DNA of 64,000 nucleotides from JAENVU01 sp963756815 (GTDB lineage: Bacteria; Actinomycetota; Acidimicrobiia; IMCC26256; JAENVU01): NCBI GenBank assembly GCA_963756815.1, contig CAVWPR010000024.1:1-64000 (forward strand), in the 5' to 3' direction. The notes under the pieces were generated by a model. That model did no database searches, was not told the origin of the DNA, and worked only from the letters and a program-made list of their open reading frames with translations. The translations under genes and the position numbers were made by a program. Shown here piece after piece: positions 33,282 to 43,352 of the stretch (positions within the stretch are counted from its first letter, which is position 1; every line of letters starts with the position of its first letter).

Positions 33282-34316
33282 CAGACGGCCACCTTGATGA
33301 TCGCCGTGGCGATGATGTTCAACAGCGCGATCGGGATCAGGAACTTCCAGGCCAACGACTGCAGCTGGTCCTCCCGCAGCCGCGGGTAGGTGAAGCGCAC
33401 CCAGAACATCAAGAACGCGACGGCCATCAGCTTCACGAAGAGCACGACCGGTCCGAGCAGGTCGGCGATGCCGCCGTGCACGCCGGGAATCGCCCAGCCC
33501 CCGAGGTAGAGCGTCGCCGCCAGCGCCGCGAAGGCGAACGCGGTGCCGAACTCGCCGATGAAGAAGAAGAGGAACCGGAAGCCGGTGTACTCGACCATGT
33601 ACCCGGCGACGAGCTCGGACTCCGCGACCGGCATGTCGAACGGCGTCTGGGTGAGCTCGGCCTGCGCGGCCACCAGGAAGAGGAAGAACCCGACGAACTG
33701 CGTGAGGATGTACGGGTTGCCGAAGAAGTCGAGCCCGAAGATCGAGCCGTTCTGCTGCGCGTACACGATGCCCTGCAGGTTCATCGTCCCGGCCTGGATG
33801 ACCACGCCGACCACGGCGAGCAGCAGCGGCAACTCGTAGGCGATCAGCTGGGCGGCGGCGCGCAGCGCACCCAGGAGGGCGAACTTGTTGGCGCTGGCCC
33901 ACCCGGCCATCAGCACGCCGATGACCGACAGCGACGAGACGGCGAGCGCGTAGAAGACGCCGACGTCGAGGTCGCGCACCACGAGGCGCGGTCCGGCGGG
34001 AATCACGAGGAAGATCAGGAACGTCGAGATGACGACGATCGCGGGGGCGAGCGCGAAGACGCGACGGTCCGCCTCCCCCGGCATGATGTCCTCCTTCTGG
34101 AGGAACTTCATGCCGTCGCCCACGAGCTGGAACCAACCGTGGAAGCCGCCGGGGTCCATCGGTCCGAGCCGGCTCTGCATGTGGCTCATCATCTTCAGCA
34201 GGAACGTGTAGCCGAGGATGAGCGCGCCCAACGGGATGATGGCGAGGACCATGACGGTCTTGATCGCCGTCGTGGTCCCCCAGCCGATGTCGAGCGCGCA
34301 GCGAGTCGTAGTGCAT
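33281..34316 (-). CDS. nuoH: NADH-quinone oxidoreductase-type subunit H, 11-subunit operon (one-base shift near start)
   Basis: Membrane subunit that forms the quinone-site floor, about 345 residues. Conserved blocks: SRLGPMDPGGFHGWFQLVGD, ADRRVFALAP, ELTQTPFDMPVAESELVAGY. ATG (MHYDSL) overlaps the nuoD stop by one base; an extra base near 34294 then shifts to LDIGWGTTTAIKTVMVLA, so the gene is annotated across it. Confidence 0.93.
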
Positions 34317-35494
34317 CAGCGGTCGATGTCTCCGAGGATGAAGTACAGGCTGCCCAGGATGGTGATGACGTCGGGAACGTAGACGCCCTGCAGCAGCCAG
34401 GGCAGGATCGAGACGTTGGAGAACGACGCCGACCGGATCTTCACGCGGAACGGGCCGGTCGCGCCCTTCGAGACGACGTAGTACCCCATCTGCCCGAGCG
34501 GGTTCTCCGTCTCGACCCAGACCTCGCCCTCGGGCACCTTGATGATGCGCGGCACCTTGGCCATGATCGGGCCCGCCGGCAGGCCGTCGAGGAGCTGCAG
34601 CACCATGCGCGCCGCCTCACGCGTCTCCTGCAGCCGCACCCAGTAGCGGGCGAACGAGTCGCCGTCGGCGTGGGTCCAGACCTTGAAGTCGAGCTCGGGG
34701 TACGCGAGATACGGCTTGCCGTCGCGGCGCAGGTCCCAGTCGACGCCCGACGCGCGCAGGTTCGCGCCCGACACGCCGTAGGCCGCGCCGAGCTCACCCG
34801 GGATGATCCCGATGCCGCGGGTGCGGGCCACGAAGATCTCGTTGCCGACGAGCACGTCCTCGAAGTCGTCGCAGCCGTCGAGGATGCGCTTCATCGCGTC
34901 GCGACAGTCGGCGATCCAGCCCCAGGGCAGGTCGTCCTTGATGCCGCCGATGCGGTTGAAGTTGGGGTGGAAGCGGCCGCCGGTCGCGGCCTCGATGAGG
35001 TTGAGCACGTGCTCGCGGTCGCGGAAGCCCCAGAACGCGGGGGTGAGCGCGCCCACCTGCAGGCCCATCTCGCCGAGGAAGAGGTAGATGGTCGCGATGC
35101 GGCTCAGCTCGGTGAGAATGGTGCGGATCCACTGGGCGCGCGGCGGCGCCTCGATGTCCATCAGACCCTCGGCCGCGTGGATGAAGGGCACCTCGTTCGC
35201 GAAGCTCGAGAGCCAGTCGATCCGGTTGATCAGGGTCGTGATCTGCGGGTACGTGCGGAACTCGGTGAGCTTCTCGTAGCCGCGGTGCATGTAGCCGATC
35301 ACCGGATCGGCGGCCACCACGCGCTCGCCGTCGAGACGGACGACGAGACGCAACGTGCCGTGGGTGGCGGGGTGCTGCGGCCCGAGGTTGAGGATCATGT
35401 CCCCGGTGTCGAGCTCGACGTTCACCTGCGCGTCGGCCAGGTGCCGGTACAGCGACGGGTCGACCTCGAACGGCGGTGTCTCGGTGGAGGTCAC
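34316..35494 (-). CDS. nuoD: NADH-quinone oxidoreductase-type subunit D (49 kDa), 11-subunit operon
   Basis: 392 residues; forms the quinone-binding pocket with NuoB. Signature LNLGPQHPATHGTLRLVVRL with the quinone-contacting His; GYMHRGYEKL; C-terminus SLYFILGDIDR, replacing the more usual VMGEVDR. GTG start overlaps the nuoC stop (GTGA). As the NDUFS2 equivalent, it is the expected target of the operon's MidA-type methyltransferase. Intact. Confidence 0.96.
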   Translation of the reverse strand: MTSTETPPFEVDPSLYRHLADAQVNVELDTGDMILNLGPQHPATHGTLRLVVRLDGERVVAADPVIGYMHRGYEKLTEFRTYPQITTLINRIDWLSSFANEVPFIHAAEGLMDIEAPPRAQWIRTILTELSRIATIYLFLGEMGLQVGALTPAFWGFRDREHVLNLIEAATGGRFHPNFNRIGGIKDDLPWGWIADCRDAMKRILDGCDDFEDVLVGNEIFVARTRGIGIIPGELGAAYGVSGANLRASGVDWDLRRDGKPYLAYPELDFKVWTHADGDSFARYWVRLQETREAARMVLQLLDGLPAGPIMAKVPRIIKVPEGEVWVETENPLGQMGYYVVSKGATGPFRVKIRSASFSNVSILPWLLQGVYVPDVITILGSLYFILGDIDR

Positions 35495-36239
35495 GCCTCA
35501 CCACCTTCCTCGGTGTCGTCGCCGGGCATCGGCTCCACGTCGACGAGCCCGGGCCACGGCTTCACCTCGCGTGCGAGGAGTGCGAAGTCCTTGCGCAGCG
35601 GGTGACCCTCGAACTCGCCGGGCAGGTACAGGTGCCGCAGCTTCGGGTGACCCTCGAACCCGATGCCGTACATCTCCCAGCATTCGCGCTCGTGCCAGTC
35701 GGCACCCGGGTACACGGGGACCCAGCTCTCGACCACCGGCGCCGATTCGCTGACGTCGGTCTTGAGCGTGATGCCCCAGTGCCGGCTCGTCGACTGCACG
35801 CGCCCGAAGACCTGGAAGCGCCCGTCGGAGCCGGCCGCGCCGAACGTCATCGTGTCGGGCTGCACCGGTGACGAGGTGTCACCGCCGGCCTCGTCGTCGG
35901 GCTTCGGCGCCGGCATCCAGTCGATCCCGGACACGAACGTGAGGTAGTCGCAGTCGAGGTCCGCACGCGCGACCGTCGCAGCACGGCGCCAGGCCTCGGG
36001 CCGCACCCGCACCACGAGCGTGCCGTGCGTCTCCGCGTGCTCGACCACGCCCTCGCCGAGCGCGGCCTCGAAGCGGGTGAACAACGCCTCGAGCTCGGGA
36101 TCGACCGGCTCGGTCTCGGGCTCCGGCTCCGGTTCCGGCTCGCGCCTCGACCGCGGCCTCGGGGGCGTCGGCCGGCGCCGACTGCACGTCGCGCGGGGTC
36201 GGGCGAGGAGACGTTCTCGGCGGGGGTCTCGTCGGCCAT
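35491..36239 (-). CDS. nuoC: NADH-quinone oxidoreductase-type subunit C (30 kDa), 11-subunit operon (two shifts near start)
   Basis: Peripheral-arm subunit. Core from FTRFEAALGEGVVEHAETHG to the signature ADWHERECWEMYGIGFEGHP and GHPLRKDF. The N-terminus (MADETPAENVSSPDPAR) and a Glu/Pro repeat (EPEPEPEPETEPVDPELEAL) lie in different frames, needing about two one-base corrections near 36145-36195. Repaired length about 250 residues. Follows nuoB by 7 nt. Confidence 0.9.
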
Positions 36240-36246
36240 CGGCGTC

Positions 36247-36822
36247 CTATGCCCCCGCCGGTGCGGCCGTGGGCGCGGGGACGGGCGCGGGAACCCGCGC
36301 GACGCGGTCGGCCACCACGTACTCGCCACGCCAACGCTGCGCCAGCTCGTCGTTGCCGATGCCCTCGTTCTGGATGCGCTCCTGGAGCATGACGATGGCG
36401 TCCAGCAGTGCCTCGGGGCGGGGCGGGCACCCTGGGATGTAGATGTCGACCGGGATGATCTGGTCCACGCCCTTGGTCACCGAGTACGAGTCCCAGTACG
36501 GGCCGCCGCAGTTGGCGCACGAGCCCATCGAGATGACGTACTTCGGATCCGGCATCTGCTCGTAGAGCCGCTTGATCGCCGGCGCCATCTTGTCGGTGAC
36601 CGTGCCGGAGATCACCACGAGGTCGGCCTGGCGGGGGCTCGCCGGGAACGGGATCACGCCCAGCCGCATCATGTCGTAGCGGGGACTGGCGAGGGCCGCC
36701 CCCATCTCGATCGCGCAGCACGCGAGGCCCCACTGGAACATCCAGAGGCTGTACTTCCGGCTGTAGTTGAGGAGCCAGGTGACCGGCTTGAGCGGCTTCT
36801 TCCCCAGCACCCCCTTCTCCAC
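36247..36822 (-). CDS. nuoB: NADH-quinone oxidoreductase-type subunit B ([4Fe-4S] N2), 11-subunit operon
   Basis: 191 residues; carries terminal cluster N2. Ligands: GLACCAIEM, MGSCANCGG and PGCPPRPE. The SCANCGG form has one cysteine more than the 14-subunit paralogue (GVCASSGG). GTG start (VEKGVLGKKPLKP) overlaps the nuoA stop (TAGTG). A Pro/Ala-rich tail follows the core. Confidence 0.96.
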   Translation of the reverse strand: MEKGVLGKKPLKPVTWLLNYSRKYSLWMFQWGLACCAIEMGAALASPRYDMMRLGVIPFPASPRQADLVVISGTVTDKMAPAIKRLYEQMPDPKYVISMGSCANCGGPYWDSYSVTKGVDQIIPVDIYIPGCPPRPEALLDAIVMLQERIQNEGIGNDELAQRWRGEYVVADRVARVPAPVPAPTAAPAGA

Positions 36823-37184
36823 TAGGCCCACCGCAGGACCCCCTTGCGCCAGGCGTACACGAGACCGAGGGTCAGCACGACGATGAACACGATCATCGAG
36901 GAGAGCGACTGCACTCCCAGGTGCTCCACGCGCGTGGCCCACGGGAAGATGAAGACGGCTTCGACGTCGAACATCACGAAGAGCAGGGCGTACACGTAGT
37001 ACCGGACGTTCGACTGGCCCCACCCGCCGACGGGGTCGGATCCGGCCTCGTACGTGACGTACTTCTGCGGCTGTGGGCGGGACGGTCGGACCAGCTTGCC
37101 GAGGCCCAGCATCCCGCCGACCATGAGCAGGCCCGCGCCGATGAGCACGGCGACCGCCAGGTACTGCCGGTAGTACTCGGTCAC
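36822..37184 (-). CDS. nuoA: NADH-quinone oxidoreductase-type subunit A, 11-subunit operon
   Basis: 120 residues, three helices; YVTYEAGSDPVGGWGQSNVR and FDVEAVFIFPWA are family marks, although the usual YECG is YEAG, so the loop cysteine is replaced by Ala. GTG start (VTEYYRQYLAVAVLIG). First gene of the 11-subunit operon, 172 nt after nuoN of the 14-subunit operon. Confidence 0.95.
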   Translation of the reverse strand: MTEYYRQYLAVAVLIGAGLLMVGGMLGLGKLVRPSRPQPQKYVTYEAGSDPVGGWGQSNVRYYVYALLFVMFDVEAVFIFPWATRVEHLGVQSLSSMIVFIVVLTLGLVYAWRKGVLRWA

Positions 37185-37221
37185 GCGCGCGGCCCCTCCA
37201 ACCCGACGCCGGAACCGGGCG

Positions 37222-37227
37222 AGTATA
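37222..37227 (-). promoter_or_regulatory. Putative -10 element for the 11-subunit nuo operon
   Basis: TATACT on the minus strand, 37 nt upstream of the nuoA GTG, in the 172-nt gap between the two nuo operons. A weak -35 (TTGGGG) lies about 19 nt further upstream. AT-rich sequence is rare in this genome, which makes the match stand out. The gap also holds an imperfect GGCCCG/CGGGCC hairpin (37262-37279) that could end the upstream operon. Confidence 0.4.
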
Positions 37228-37356
37228 TGTCCGGCCTTTTCGCCGCCCCCAAACCGTGGACGGCCCGATTTCCCGGGCCGGTCGGGACGCGACCGCATTG
37301 CCGCGCCAGGCGGGCGAACGTGCGCGAACCGGACCGCCGAACGTCGGGATCCGCGA

Positions 37357-38859
37357 TCAGATGATCAGGGTCGCGTTGTGCGCGAAGTCGATGATCACCG
37401 TCGGCAGGATCCCGATCCAGATCGTCGCGAGCACGCAGACGGTGAGCACCGTCGCCGTGGGGAGGCCGAGATCCGCGCGCTCGGACTCCACCTCGACCTC
37501 GTCGGGCTCGGTCTGCTCGTCCTCCGTCGCGTACATCGTGAGGATGACCCGCAGGTAGAAGTACGCGGTGATGACCGAGGTGACGACGCCGACGAGCAGC
37601 AGCGCGTACGAGTGCGCAGCCGCCGCGGCGCCGAAGACACCCAGCTTGGCGATGAACCCGGACGTCGGCGGGATCCCCGCCTGGGCCAGGAGGAAGAAGG
37701 CGAGCAGCGCCGCGATCAGCGGTCGGCGCCGGCCGAGAGACCGGAGATCGTCGATCGCATGGGTGTCGTCGCGTCCGCCGAGCGCGACGACCAGCGCGAA
37801 GGCGCCGATCGTCATGAACGCGTAGACGAGCAGGTAGACGAGCGCCGCCTGCAGGCCTCGCGCCGTGCCGGCCTGCACGCCGATGAGCACGTAGCCGGCG
37901 TGCGCGATCGACGAGTACGCGAGCAGCCGCTTGAGGTCGGTCTGGCGCAGCGCAGCGATGCTGCCCCCGAGCAGCGTGAGCACGGCGAGCACGAACAACA
38001 GGTTGCGCCAGTCGGTCTGGTACTGGGCCAGGCCCGTGAACAGCACCCGGAGCAGCGCGGCGAAGCCGGCCGCCTTGGTCGCCGACGACATGAACCCGGT
38101 CACGGGGCTCGGCGCACCCTCGTAGACGTCCGGCGTCCACATGTGGAACGGCACGGCCGCGATCTTGAAGCCCAACCCGACGAGGAGCAGCGCAACCCCG
38201 GCGAGCAGCGTTCCCTCGTCGGCGAGGACGTGCGTGGCCAGGAACGACTGGATCCCGGTGAGCGACGTCGTGCCGGTCGCCCCGTAGACCAGCGCGACGC
38301 CGTAGAGGAAGATCGCCGACGAGAAGGCGCCCAGGACGAAGTACTTGATGCCCGCCTCGAGCGAGCGGGCGCGGCGCCGGTCGTACGCGGCGAGGACATA
38401 GAGCGGGATCGACAGGACCTCGAGCGCGACGAACACGACGATGAGGTCGTTGGCGGACGCCATCGTGATCATGCCGGCGACCGAGAACAGCAGCAACGCG
38501 ACGTACTCGGGTCGCGACTGGATCCCGCGCCGCGGGAGGTAGTCGGACGAGAGCAGCAGCGCCATCAGCGCGCTGACGATGACGACCGTGCCGACGAACA
38601 CCGAGAAGCCGTCGATGGCCATCATGTGCGCCATCGCGTCGGCCGGTCCGTGGTCGATGACCATGCTCCACTGCTTGGCCAGGAAGAACGCCGACGCGGC
38701 CAGGCCGAGCGCGCCGATGACCAGCGCCGTCTCGTACGTGCGGACGCGGTCGCGCGCCACGGAGCGGAACAGGACGATCAGGATCGCGGCTGCGACCGGC
38801 ATCACGACCGGGGCGATGGCGTACCAGTCGACGCGGGGCACGGTGACGGCGGCGATCAT
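37357..38859 (-). CDS. nuoN: NADH-quinone oxidoreductase subunit N, 14-subunit operon
   Basis: 500 residues, antiporter-like proton-pumping subunit. PFHMWTPDVYEGAPSPVTGF with lysine in SSATKAAGF; VFVALEVLSIPLYVL. A charged loop rich in Asp/Glu (EDEQTEPDEVEVESERADLG) lies before the last helix. ATG overlaps the nuoM stop (ATGA). Last gene of the 14-subunit operon. Intact. Confidence 0.96.
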   Translation of the reverse strand: MIAAVTVPRVDWYAIAPVVMPVAAAILIVLFRSVARDRVRTYETALVIGALGLAASAFFLAKQWSMVIDHGPADAMAHMMAIDGFSVFVGTVVIVSALMALLLSSDYLPRRGIQSRPEYVALLLFSVAGMITMASANDLIVVFVALEVLSIPLYVLAAYDRRRARSLEAGIKYFVLGAFSSAIFLYGVALVYGATGTTSLTGIQSFLATHVLADEGTLLAGVALLLVGLGFKIAAVPFHMWTPDVYEGAPSPVTGFMSSATKAAGFAALLRVLFTGLAQYQTDWRNLLFVLAVLTLLGGSIAALRQTDLKRLLAYSSIAHAGYVLIGVQAGTARGLQAALVYLLVYAFMTIGAFALVVALGGRDDTHAIDDLRSLGRRRPLIAALLAFFLLAQAGIPPTSGFIAKLGVFGAAAAAHSYALLLVGVVTSVITAYFYLRVILTMYATEDEQTEPDEVEVESERADLGLPTATVLTVCVLATIWIGILPTVIIDFAHNATLII

Positions 38860-40403
38860 CGGCACCCCTTCACGCCCTCGAGCGAGACCCGGTCCGGCGC
38901 CGGCCGTGACAGGTTCGTCTCACGCTCGAAGGTGCGCATCACGCACTTGACCGTGGGCTCGACCCGGTCGATCACCGGTTGCGAGTACAGGCCGATGAAG
39001 AGCGAGAGCGCCAGCAGCGGCACCACGACGATCATCTCGCGTGGCGTCGCGTCGTGCATCGTCGCGTTCTCACCCTCCGGCACGCCCGTGAACACGCGCT
39101 GGAACATCCAGAGCATGTAGACGGCGGCCAGGATCACGCCGACCGTCGCGACCACCGCCCACCACCGGTGCACGGCGAAGGTGCCCAACAGGGAGAGGAA
39201 CTCGCCGACGAAGCCCGAGAACGCAGGGAGCCCGATGCCGGCGAACATCGCGATCAGGAACAGTGCGGTGAGCTTCGGCGCCGACTTCCAGATGCCACCG
39301 AAATCGTCGATCTGGCGGGTGTGCCGGCGCTCGTAGAGCATCCCGATCACGAGGAACAGCGCGCCGGTGGTGAGCGGGTGGCTCACCATCGTGAACGCGG
39401 CACCGTCGAGCCCGAAGACGGTGATCGAGAAGATGCCGAGGAGGATGAAGCCCATGTGCGCGACCGACGAGTACGCGATGACGCGTTTGGCGTCGCGTTG
39501 CATGGCGGCGACGATCGATCCGTAGACGATGCCGACGACCGCGAGGGTGAGGAAGAGCGGGGCGAAGTACACCGACGCGCGCGGGAAGAGCTCGAAGCCG
39601 AACCGGAGCACGCCGTACGCGCCCATCTTGAGGATGACGCCGGCCAGGACCACGGAGCCGGCGGTCGGCGCCTCGGTGTGCACGTCGGGGAGCCACGTAT
39701 GGAAGGGCACCAGGGGCGCCTTGATCGCGAACGCGGCCATGAAGCCGAGGAACAGCCACCGCTCGGTCGTCTCGGACAGACCGCCCCAGGCCGCGAGCGC
39801 GCGGTAGTCGAAGGTGAGGACGCCGGTGGCGGCCTGGTGGAGGAACGCGAGCACCAGCAGCGCGGCGAGGAGGAACGCCGAGCCCGCGGCGGTGTAGATG
39901 AAGAACTTCATCGCCGCGTACCGCCGGTTGGCGCTGCCCCATCCCGCGATGAGGAAGTACATCGGGACGAGCATCGCCTCCCAGAAGACGAAGAACGCGA
40001 CCAGGTCCAGGGAGAGGAAGATCCCCATGATCGCGCCCTCGAGCAGGAGGAACCAGAAGGTGTACGCCTTCACCCGGTGCTCGATCCCGCGGGCGGACGC
40101 GAGCAGCCCGATCGGGAACAGCGCGGCGGTGACGACGACCATGAACAGGCTGAAGCCGTCGACACCCACGATGTAGCCGACGCCGAGTGAGGCGAACCAC
40201 CGGTTCGACTCGAGGAACTGGAAGCCGCCGTAGCCGGTCTGGAACTTCCAGAGCAGCAGCAACGCGAAGCCGAGGGTCGCCACGGACGCGAGCACCGCCG
40301 TCGCCCGGGCGATCTCCGGACGCCGCGTGGGCGTCATCAGCACGATGAGCGCGCCGAGGATCGGCGTGACGATGATCGCCGTGAGGATCGGGTAGTTGGT
40401 CAC
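38856..40403 (-). CDS. nuoM: NADH-quinone oxidoreductase subunit M, 14-subunit operon
   Basis: 515 residues. Channel motif PFHTWLPDVHTEAPTAGSVV with LAGVILKMGAYGVLRFGF; FFVFWEAMLVPMYFLIAGWG. GTG start (VTNYPILTAIIVTPIL) overlaps the nuoL stop (GTGA), preferred over a longer open frame upstream. The C-terminal tail contains VKCVMRTFERETNLSRPAPD. Intact. Confidence 0.96.
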   Translation of the reverse strand: MTNYPILTAIIVTPILGALIVLMTPTRRPEIARATAVLASVATLGFALLLLWKFQTGYGGFQFLESNRWFASLGVGYIVGVDGFSLFMVVVTAALFPIGLLASARGIEHRVKAYTFWFLLLEGAIMGIFLSLDLVAFFVFWEAMLVPMYFLIAGWGSANRRYAAMKFFIYTAAGSAFLLAALLVLAFLHQAATGVLTFDYRALAAWGGLSETTERWLFLGFMAAFAIKAPLVPFHTWLPDVHTEAPTAGSVVLAGVILKMGAYGVLRFGFELFPRASVYFAPLFLTLAVVGIVYGSIVAAMQRDAKRVIAYSSVAHMGFILLGIFSITVFGLDGAAFTMVSHPLTTGALFLVIGMLYERRHTRQIDDFGGIWKSAPKLTALFLIAMFAGIGLPAFSGFVGEFLSLLGTFAVHRWWAVVATVGVILAAVYMLWMFQRVFTGVPEGENATMHDATPREMIVVVPLLALSLFIGLYSQPVIDRVEPTVKCVMRTFERETNLSRPAPDRVSLEGVKGCR

Positions 40404-42451
40404 TGGGCCGCCCGCACCACGGCCCAGATCAGCAACGCCACGGTTCCGAACGCGATCGCCAGCGCGTACTGGCGCACCAGACCCGTCTGCACCTTGCGTA
40501 CCTGCGTGCCCGCGGCGCCGAACCCGCGGGCGATGCCGTTGACCGCGCCGTCGATGATCTTCTGGTCGAACACGTCGGCGAGCCACGACGCCCCGCGCCG
40601 GATCGGCCCGCCGACCGCGGCCGCGATGCCCTCGTCGTAGTACCAGGCGTGTCCGAACAGCCGGCCGAGGACACCGAGCCGCCGGTCGAGCGGGTCGACC
40701 GCGGGATCCTCGAGACCCCCGCGGTAGATCCGCCACGCGATCAGGATGCCGACGAGCGCGACCGCGATCGCGACGATGTCGAGCCCGAACGCCGACCAGA
40801 AGCTGGAGGGCTCGGGCGCGGCGACGGTCTCGAACACGGGGTCGAGGAAGTGGGTCAGGAACTCGAGCTTCTGGAACGGGAGGTCGAGCAGCCCGCCGAC
40901 GATCGCGAGGAACGCCAGCACGAGGACCGGCGCGACCATGATGCCCGTGCCCTCGTGGGGGTCACCTTCGTGCGCAGGACCCACCGGCGGCGTGCCGTAG
41001 TCGACCGTTGGCGACACCGTGAGATCGAGGCCGTGCTCGTCGGGTACCACCGCCACGGGCTCCTCGGCCGCATCGACGGACGCGTCGGACACCGGGGCGG
41101 CCACCGCCGGATGGAACCGCTCGTTGCCGTAGAACACGAGCAGGACCTCACGGGTCATGTAGAGCGCGGTGAGGAGGGCGGCGCTGAGACCGATCGCGTA
41201 GATGACGTAGTCGTGGCCGAAGAAGGCGCTGCTGATCGCGTCGTCCTTCGCCCAGAACCCGGCGAGCGGCGGCACGCCGGCGATGGCCAGCGTCGCGATG
41301 GCGAACCCGAGCGCGGTGCCCGGCATGTAACGGCGGAGACCACCCATCGTCCGGATGTCCTGGTTCTCGTGCGAGCCGTGGATCACGGTGCCGGCGCCGA
41401 GGAAGAGCGTCGCCTTGTAGAACGCGTGGACCAGCACGAAGAACACCGCGATCGAGTACGCCTTCACGCCGGCGGCGAGGAACATGTACCCGAGCTGACT
41501 GACGGTGCTGTACGCGAGCACGCGCTTGATGTCGGGCTGCACCAGGGCGACCGTCCCCGCCAGGATCGCCGTCAACGCCCCGACGACGGCGACGACCGTG
41601 AGCGCCGTGCCGCTCCGATCGAAGAACGGGTTGGCACGACACACCAGGAACACGCCCGCGGTGACCATCGTCGCGGCGTGGATGAGGGCCGACACCGGCG
41701 TCGGGCCCTCCATCGCGTCGGGCAGCCAGATGTGCAGCCCGATCTGCGCGCTCTTGCCGATGCAACCCACGAAGAGCAGGAGCGCGATGGCCGTCGCGGT
41801 CGTCTTCGAGAGGCTGCCCGCACCGGCGTCCATCGCCGCGTAGTCGAGGCTGTGCAGCGAGAAGACGATGAAGAACATCGCGATCATGAACCCGAAGTCG
41901 CCGACGCGGTTCGTGACGAACGCCTTCACCGACGCGCTCGACGCCCGCCGGCGCTCGAACCAGAAGCCCACGAGCAGGTACGAGCAGAGCCCGACCCCCT
42001 CCCAGCCGAGGAAGGTGAGCAGGAAGCTCGACGCGAGGACGAGCACGAGCATCGCGGTGGCGAAGAGGTTGAAGTACGCGAAGAACCGCGAGAAGCGCTC
42101 GTCGCCGTGCATGTACCCGATGGCGTACAGGTGGATCAGCGAGCCGACCCCGGTGACGAGGAGGATCCACGTGATCGACAGCGGATCCGCGAGGAAGCCG
42201 ATGTTCACGTGCAGAGTCCCGGCCTGGATCCACGTGAAGAGGTTCGTGACCTGCGAGCGCTCGCTGCCGGGCAGCGACAGCAGGGCGATGAGCATCACGA
42301 CCGACCAGACGAAGGCCAGGGCCATGAGCGCCGTCGCGAGCCAGCCCGCCTTCGGATCGCCGATGCGCCGGCCCGCGAACAGCAGCACCACCGCGCCCGC
42401 GAGCGGCAGCAGTGGCACCAGCCACACCAGGTCCAGGAGATCTCGCGCCAT
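40400..42451 (-). CDS. nuoL: NADH-quinone oxidoreductase subunit L, 14-subunit operon
   Basis: 683 residues, complete with lateral helix. IWLPDAMEGPTPVSALIHAA, QPDIKRVLAYSTVSQLGYMF. Between two late helices (after LLVFYGNERFHP, about residues 445-505) there is a hydrophilic, Asp/Glu/Pro-rich insert of about 60 residues that the 11-subunit paralogue lacks. ATG start 18 nt after nuoK. Intact. Confidence 0.96.
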   Translation of the reverse strand: MARDLLDLVWLVPLLPLAGAVVLLFAGRRIGDPKAGWLATALMALAFVWSVVMLIALLSLPGSERSQVTNLFTWIQAGTLHVNIGFLADPLSITWILLVTGVGSLIHLYAIGYMHGDERFSRFFAYFNLFATAMLVLVLASSFLLTFLGWEGVGLCSYLLVGFWFERRRASSASVKAFVTNRVGDFGFMIAMFFIVFSLHSLDYAAMDAGAGSLSKTTATAIALLLFVGCIGKSAQIGLHIWLPDAMEGPTPVSALIHAATMVTAGVFLVCRANPFFDRSGTALTVVAVVGALTAILAGTVALVQPDIKRVLAYSTVSQLGYMFLAAGVKAYSIAVFFVLVHAFYKATLFLGAGTVIHGSHENQDIRTMGGLRRYMPGTALGFAIATLAIAGVPPLAGFWAKDDAISSAFFGHDYVIYAIGLSAALLTALYMTREVLLVFYGNERFHPAVAAPVSDASVDAAEEPVAVVPDEHGLDLTVSPTVDYGTPPVGPAHEGDPHEGTGIMVAPVLVLAFLAIVGGLLDLPFQKLEFLTHFLDPVFETVAAPEPSSFWSAFGLDIVAIAVALVGILIAWRIYRGGLEDPAVDPLDRRLGVLGRLFGHAWYYDEGIAAAVGGPIRRGASWLADVFDQKIIDGAVNGIARGFGAAGTQVRKVQTGLVRQYALAIAFGTVALLIWAVVRAAQ

Positions 42452-42469
42452 CAGTCCCGCTCGCCCCGT

Positions 42470-42790
42470 TTATCCCTGCAGCAGATCGACGTCGTCGGCG
42501 GTGGCGCCGCTGCGCCGCCGTCGGAAGATGGCCACGATGATCGCCAGACCGACCGCGACCTCCGCCGCGGCGACGACCAGGACGAAGAAGACGATCGCCT
42601 GGCCGCTGACGTCGTCGAGCGCGTTCGAGAACGCGACGAACGTGACGTTCGCCGCGTTGAGCATGAGCTCGACGCACATGAACATCACGAGCACGTTGCG
42701 ACGGATCAGCAGCCCGACGGCTCCGATCGTGAAGAGGATCGCCGCGAACGTGAGGTAGTAGCCCGGCGTCACCTGGGCCGCGAGGGTCAT
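42470..42790 (-). CDS. nuoK: NADH-quinone oxidoreductase subunit K, 14-subunit operon
   Basis: 106 residues, three helices with the two family glutamates in MFMCVELMLNAANVTFVAFS and VVAAAEVAVGLAIIVAIFRR. ATG at MTLAAQVTPGYYL, 13 nt after nuoJ. Basic cytoplasmic tail RRRRSGATADDVDLLQG. Intact. Confidence 0.95.
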   Translation of the reverse strand: MTLAAQVTPGYYLTFAAILFTIGAVGLLIRRNVLVMFMCVELMLNAANVTFVAFSNALDDVSGQAIVFFVLVVAAAEVAVGLAIIVAIFRRRRSGATADDVDLLQG

Positions 42791-42803
42791 GTCGACACCG
42801 CCG

Positions 42804-43352
42804 TCACGAGTCCTGCTCCTCGAGCTCCTGGAGCTCCTCGTCGGCCGCGAGGTGCGAACGGCGGGCGAGAACGACGCCACCGATCACCGCGATCACGAGC
42901 AGGACCGCGGTGAGCTCGAACGGCCAGAGGAAGGTGGTGAACAGACTCTCGGCCACGGTCTTGATGTTGCCGCCCTGGCCGAGCACGCCGCGGACCGACT
43001 CCTCGCCCGTCGCCCACCCCGGGCTGATCAGCGCGATCAGGGTCGCCACCAGGCCCGCACCGAGGACGAGCGCGGCGGTGCGCTGGAAGCGGAGGGTCTC
43101 GGCGGTCGACTCGCTCCGGTCCACGCCCAGCAGCATGATCACGAACAGGAACAGCACGACGATCGCGCCCGCATAGACGATGACCTGGACCGCGGCGAGC
43201 AGCTGCGCGTCCTGCACCACGAAGAGCGCGGCGATCGACACCAGGACGGTGACGAGGGAGAGCGCCGAGTGCACCGGGTTGGCCGCCAGGACCACCCCGA
43301 GCGCACCGACGAGCGCGATGCCCGCGAAGAGGAAGAAGAGGAAGAACTCCAT
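42804..43352 (-). CDS. nuoJ: NADH-quinone oxidoreductase subunit J, 14-subunit operon
   Basis: 182 residues, five helices; LLAAVQVIVYAGAIVVLFLF is the conserved helix. ATG (MEFFLFFLFAGIALVG) overlaps the nuoI stop by one base. Ends in an acidic tail (DEELQELEEQDS). Intact. Confidence 0.95.
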   Translation of the reverse strand: MEFFLFFLFAGIALVGALGVVLAANPVHSALSLVTVLVSIAALFVVQDAQLLAAVQVIVYAGAIVVLFLFVIMLLGVDRSESTAETLRFQRTAALVLGAGLVATLIALISPGWATGEESVRGVLGQGGNIKTVAESLFTTFLWPFELTAVLLVIAVIGGVVLARRSHLAADEELQELEEQDS

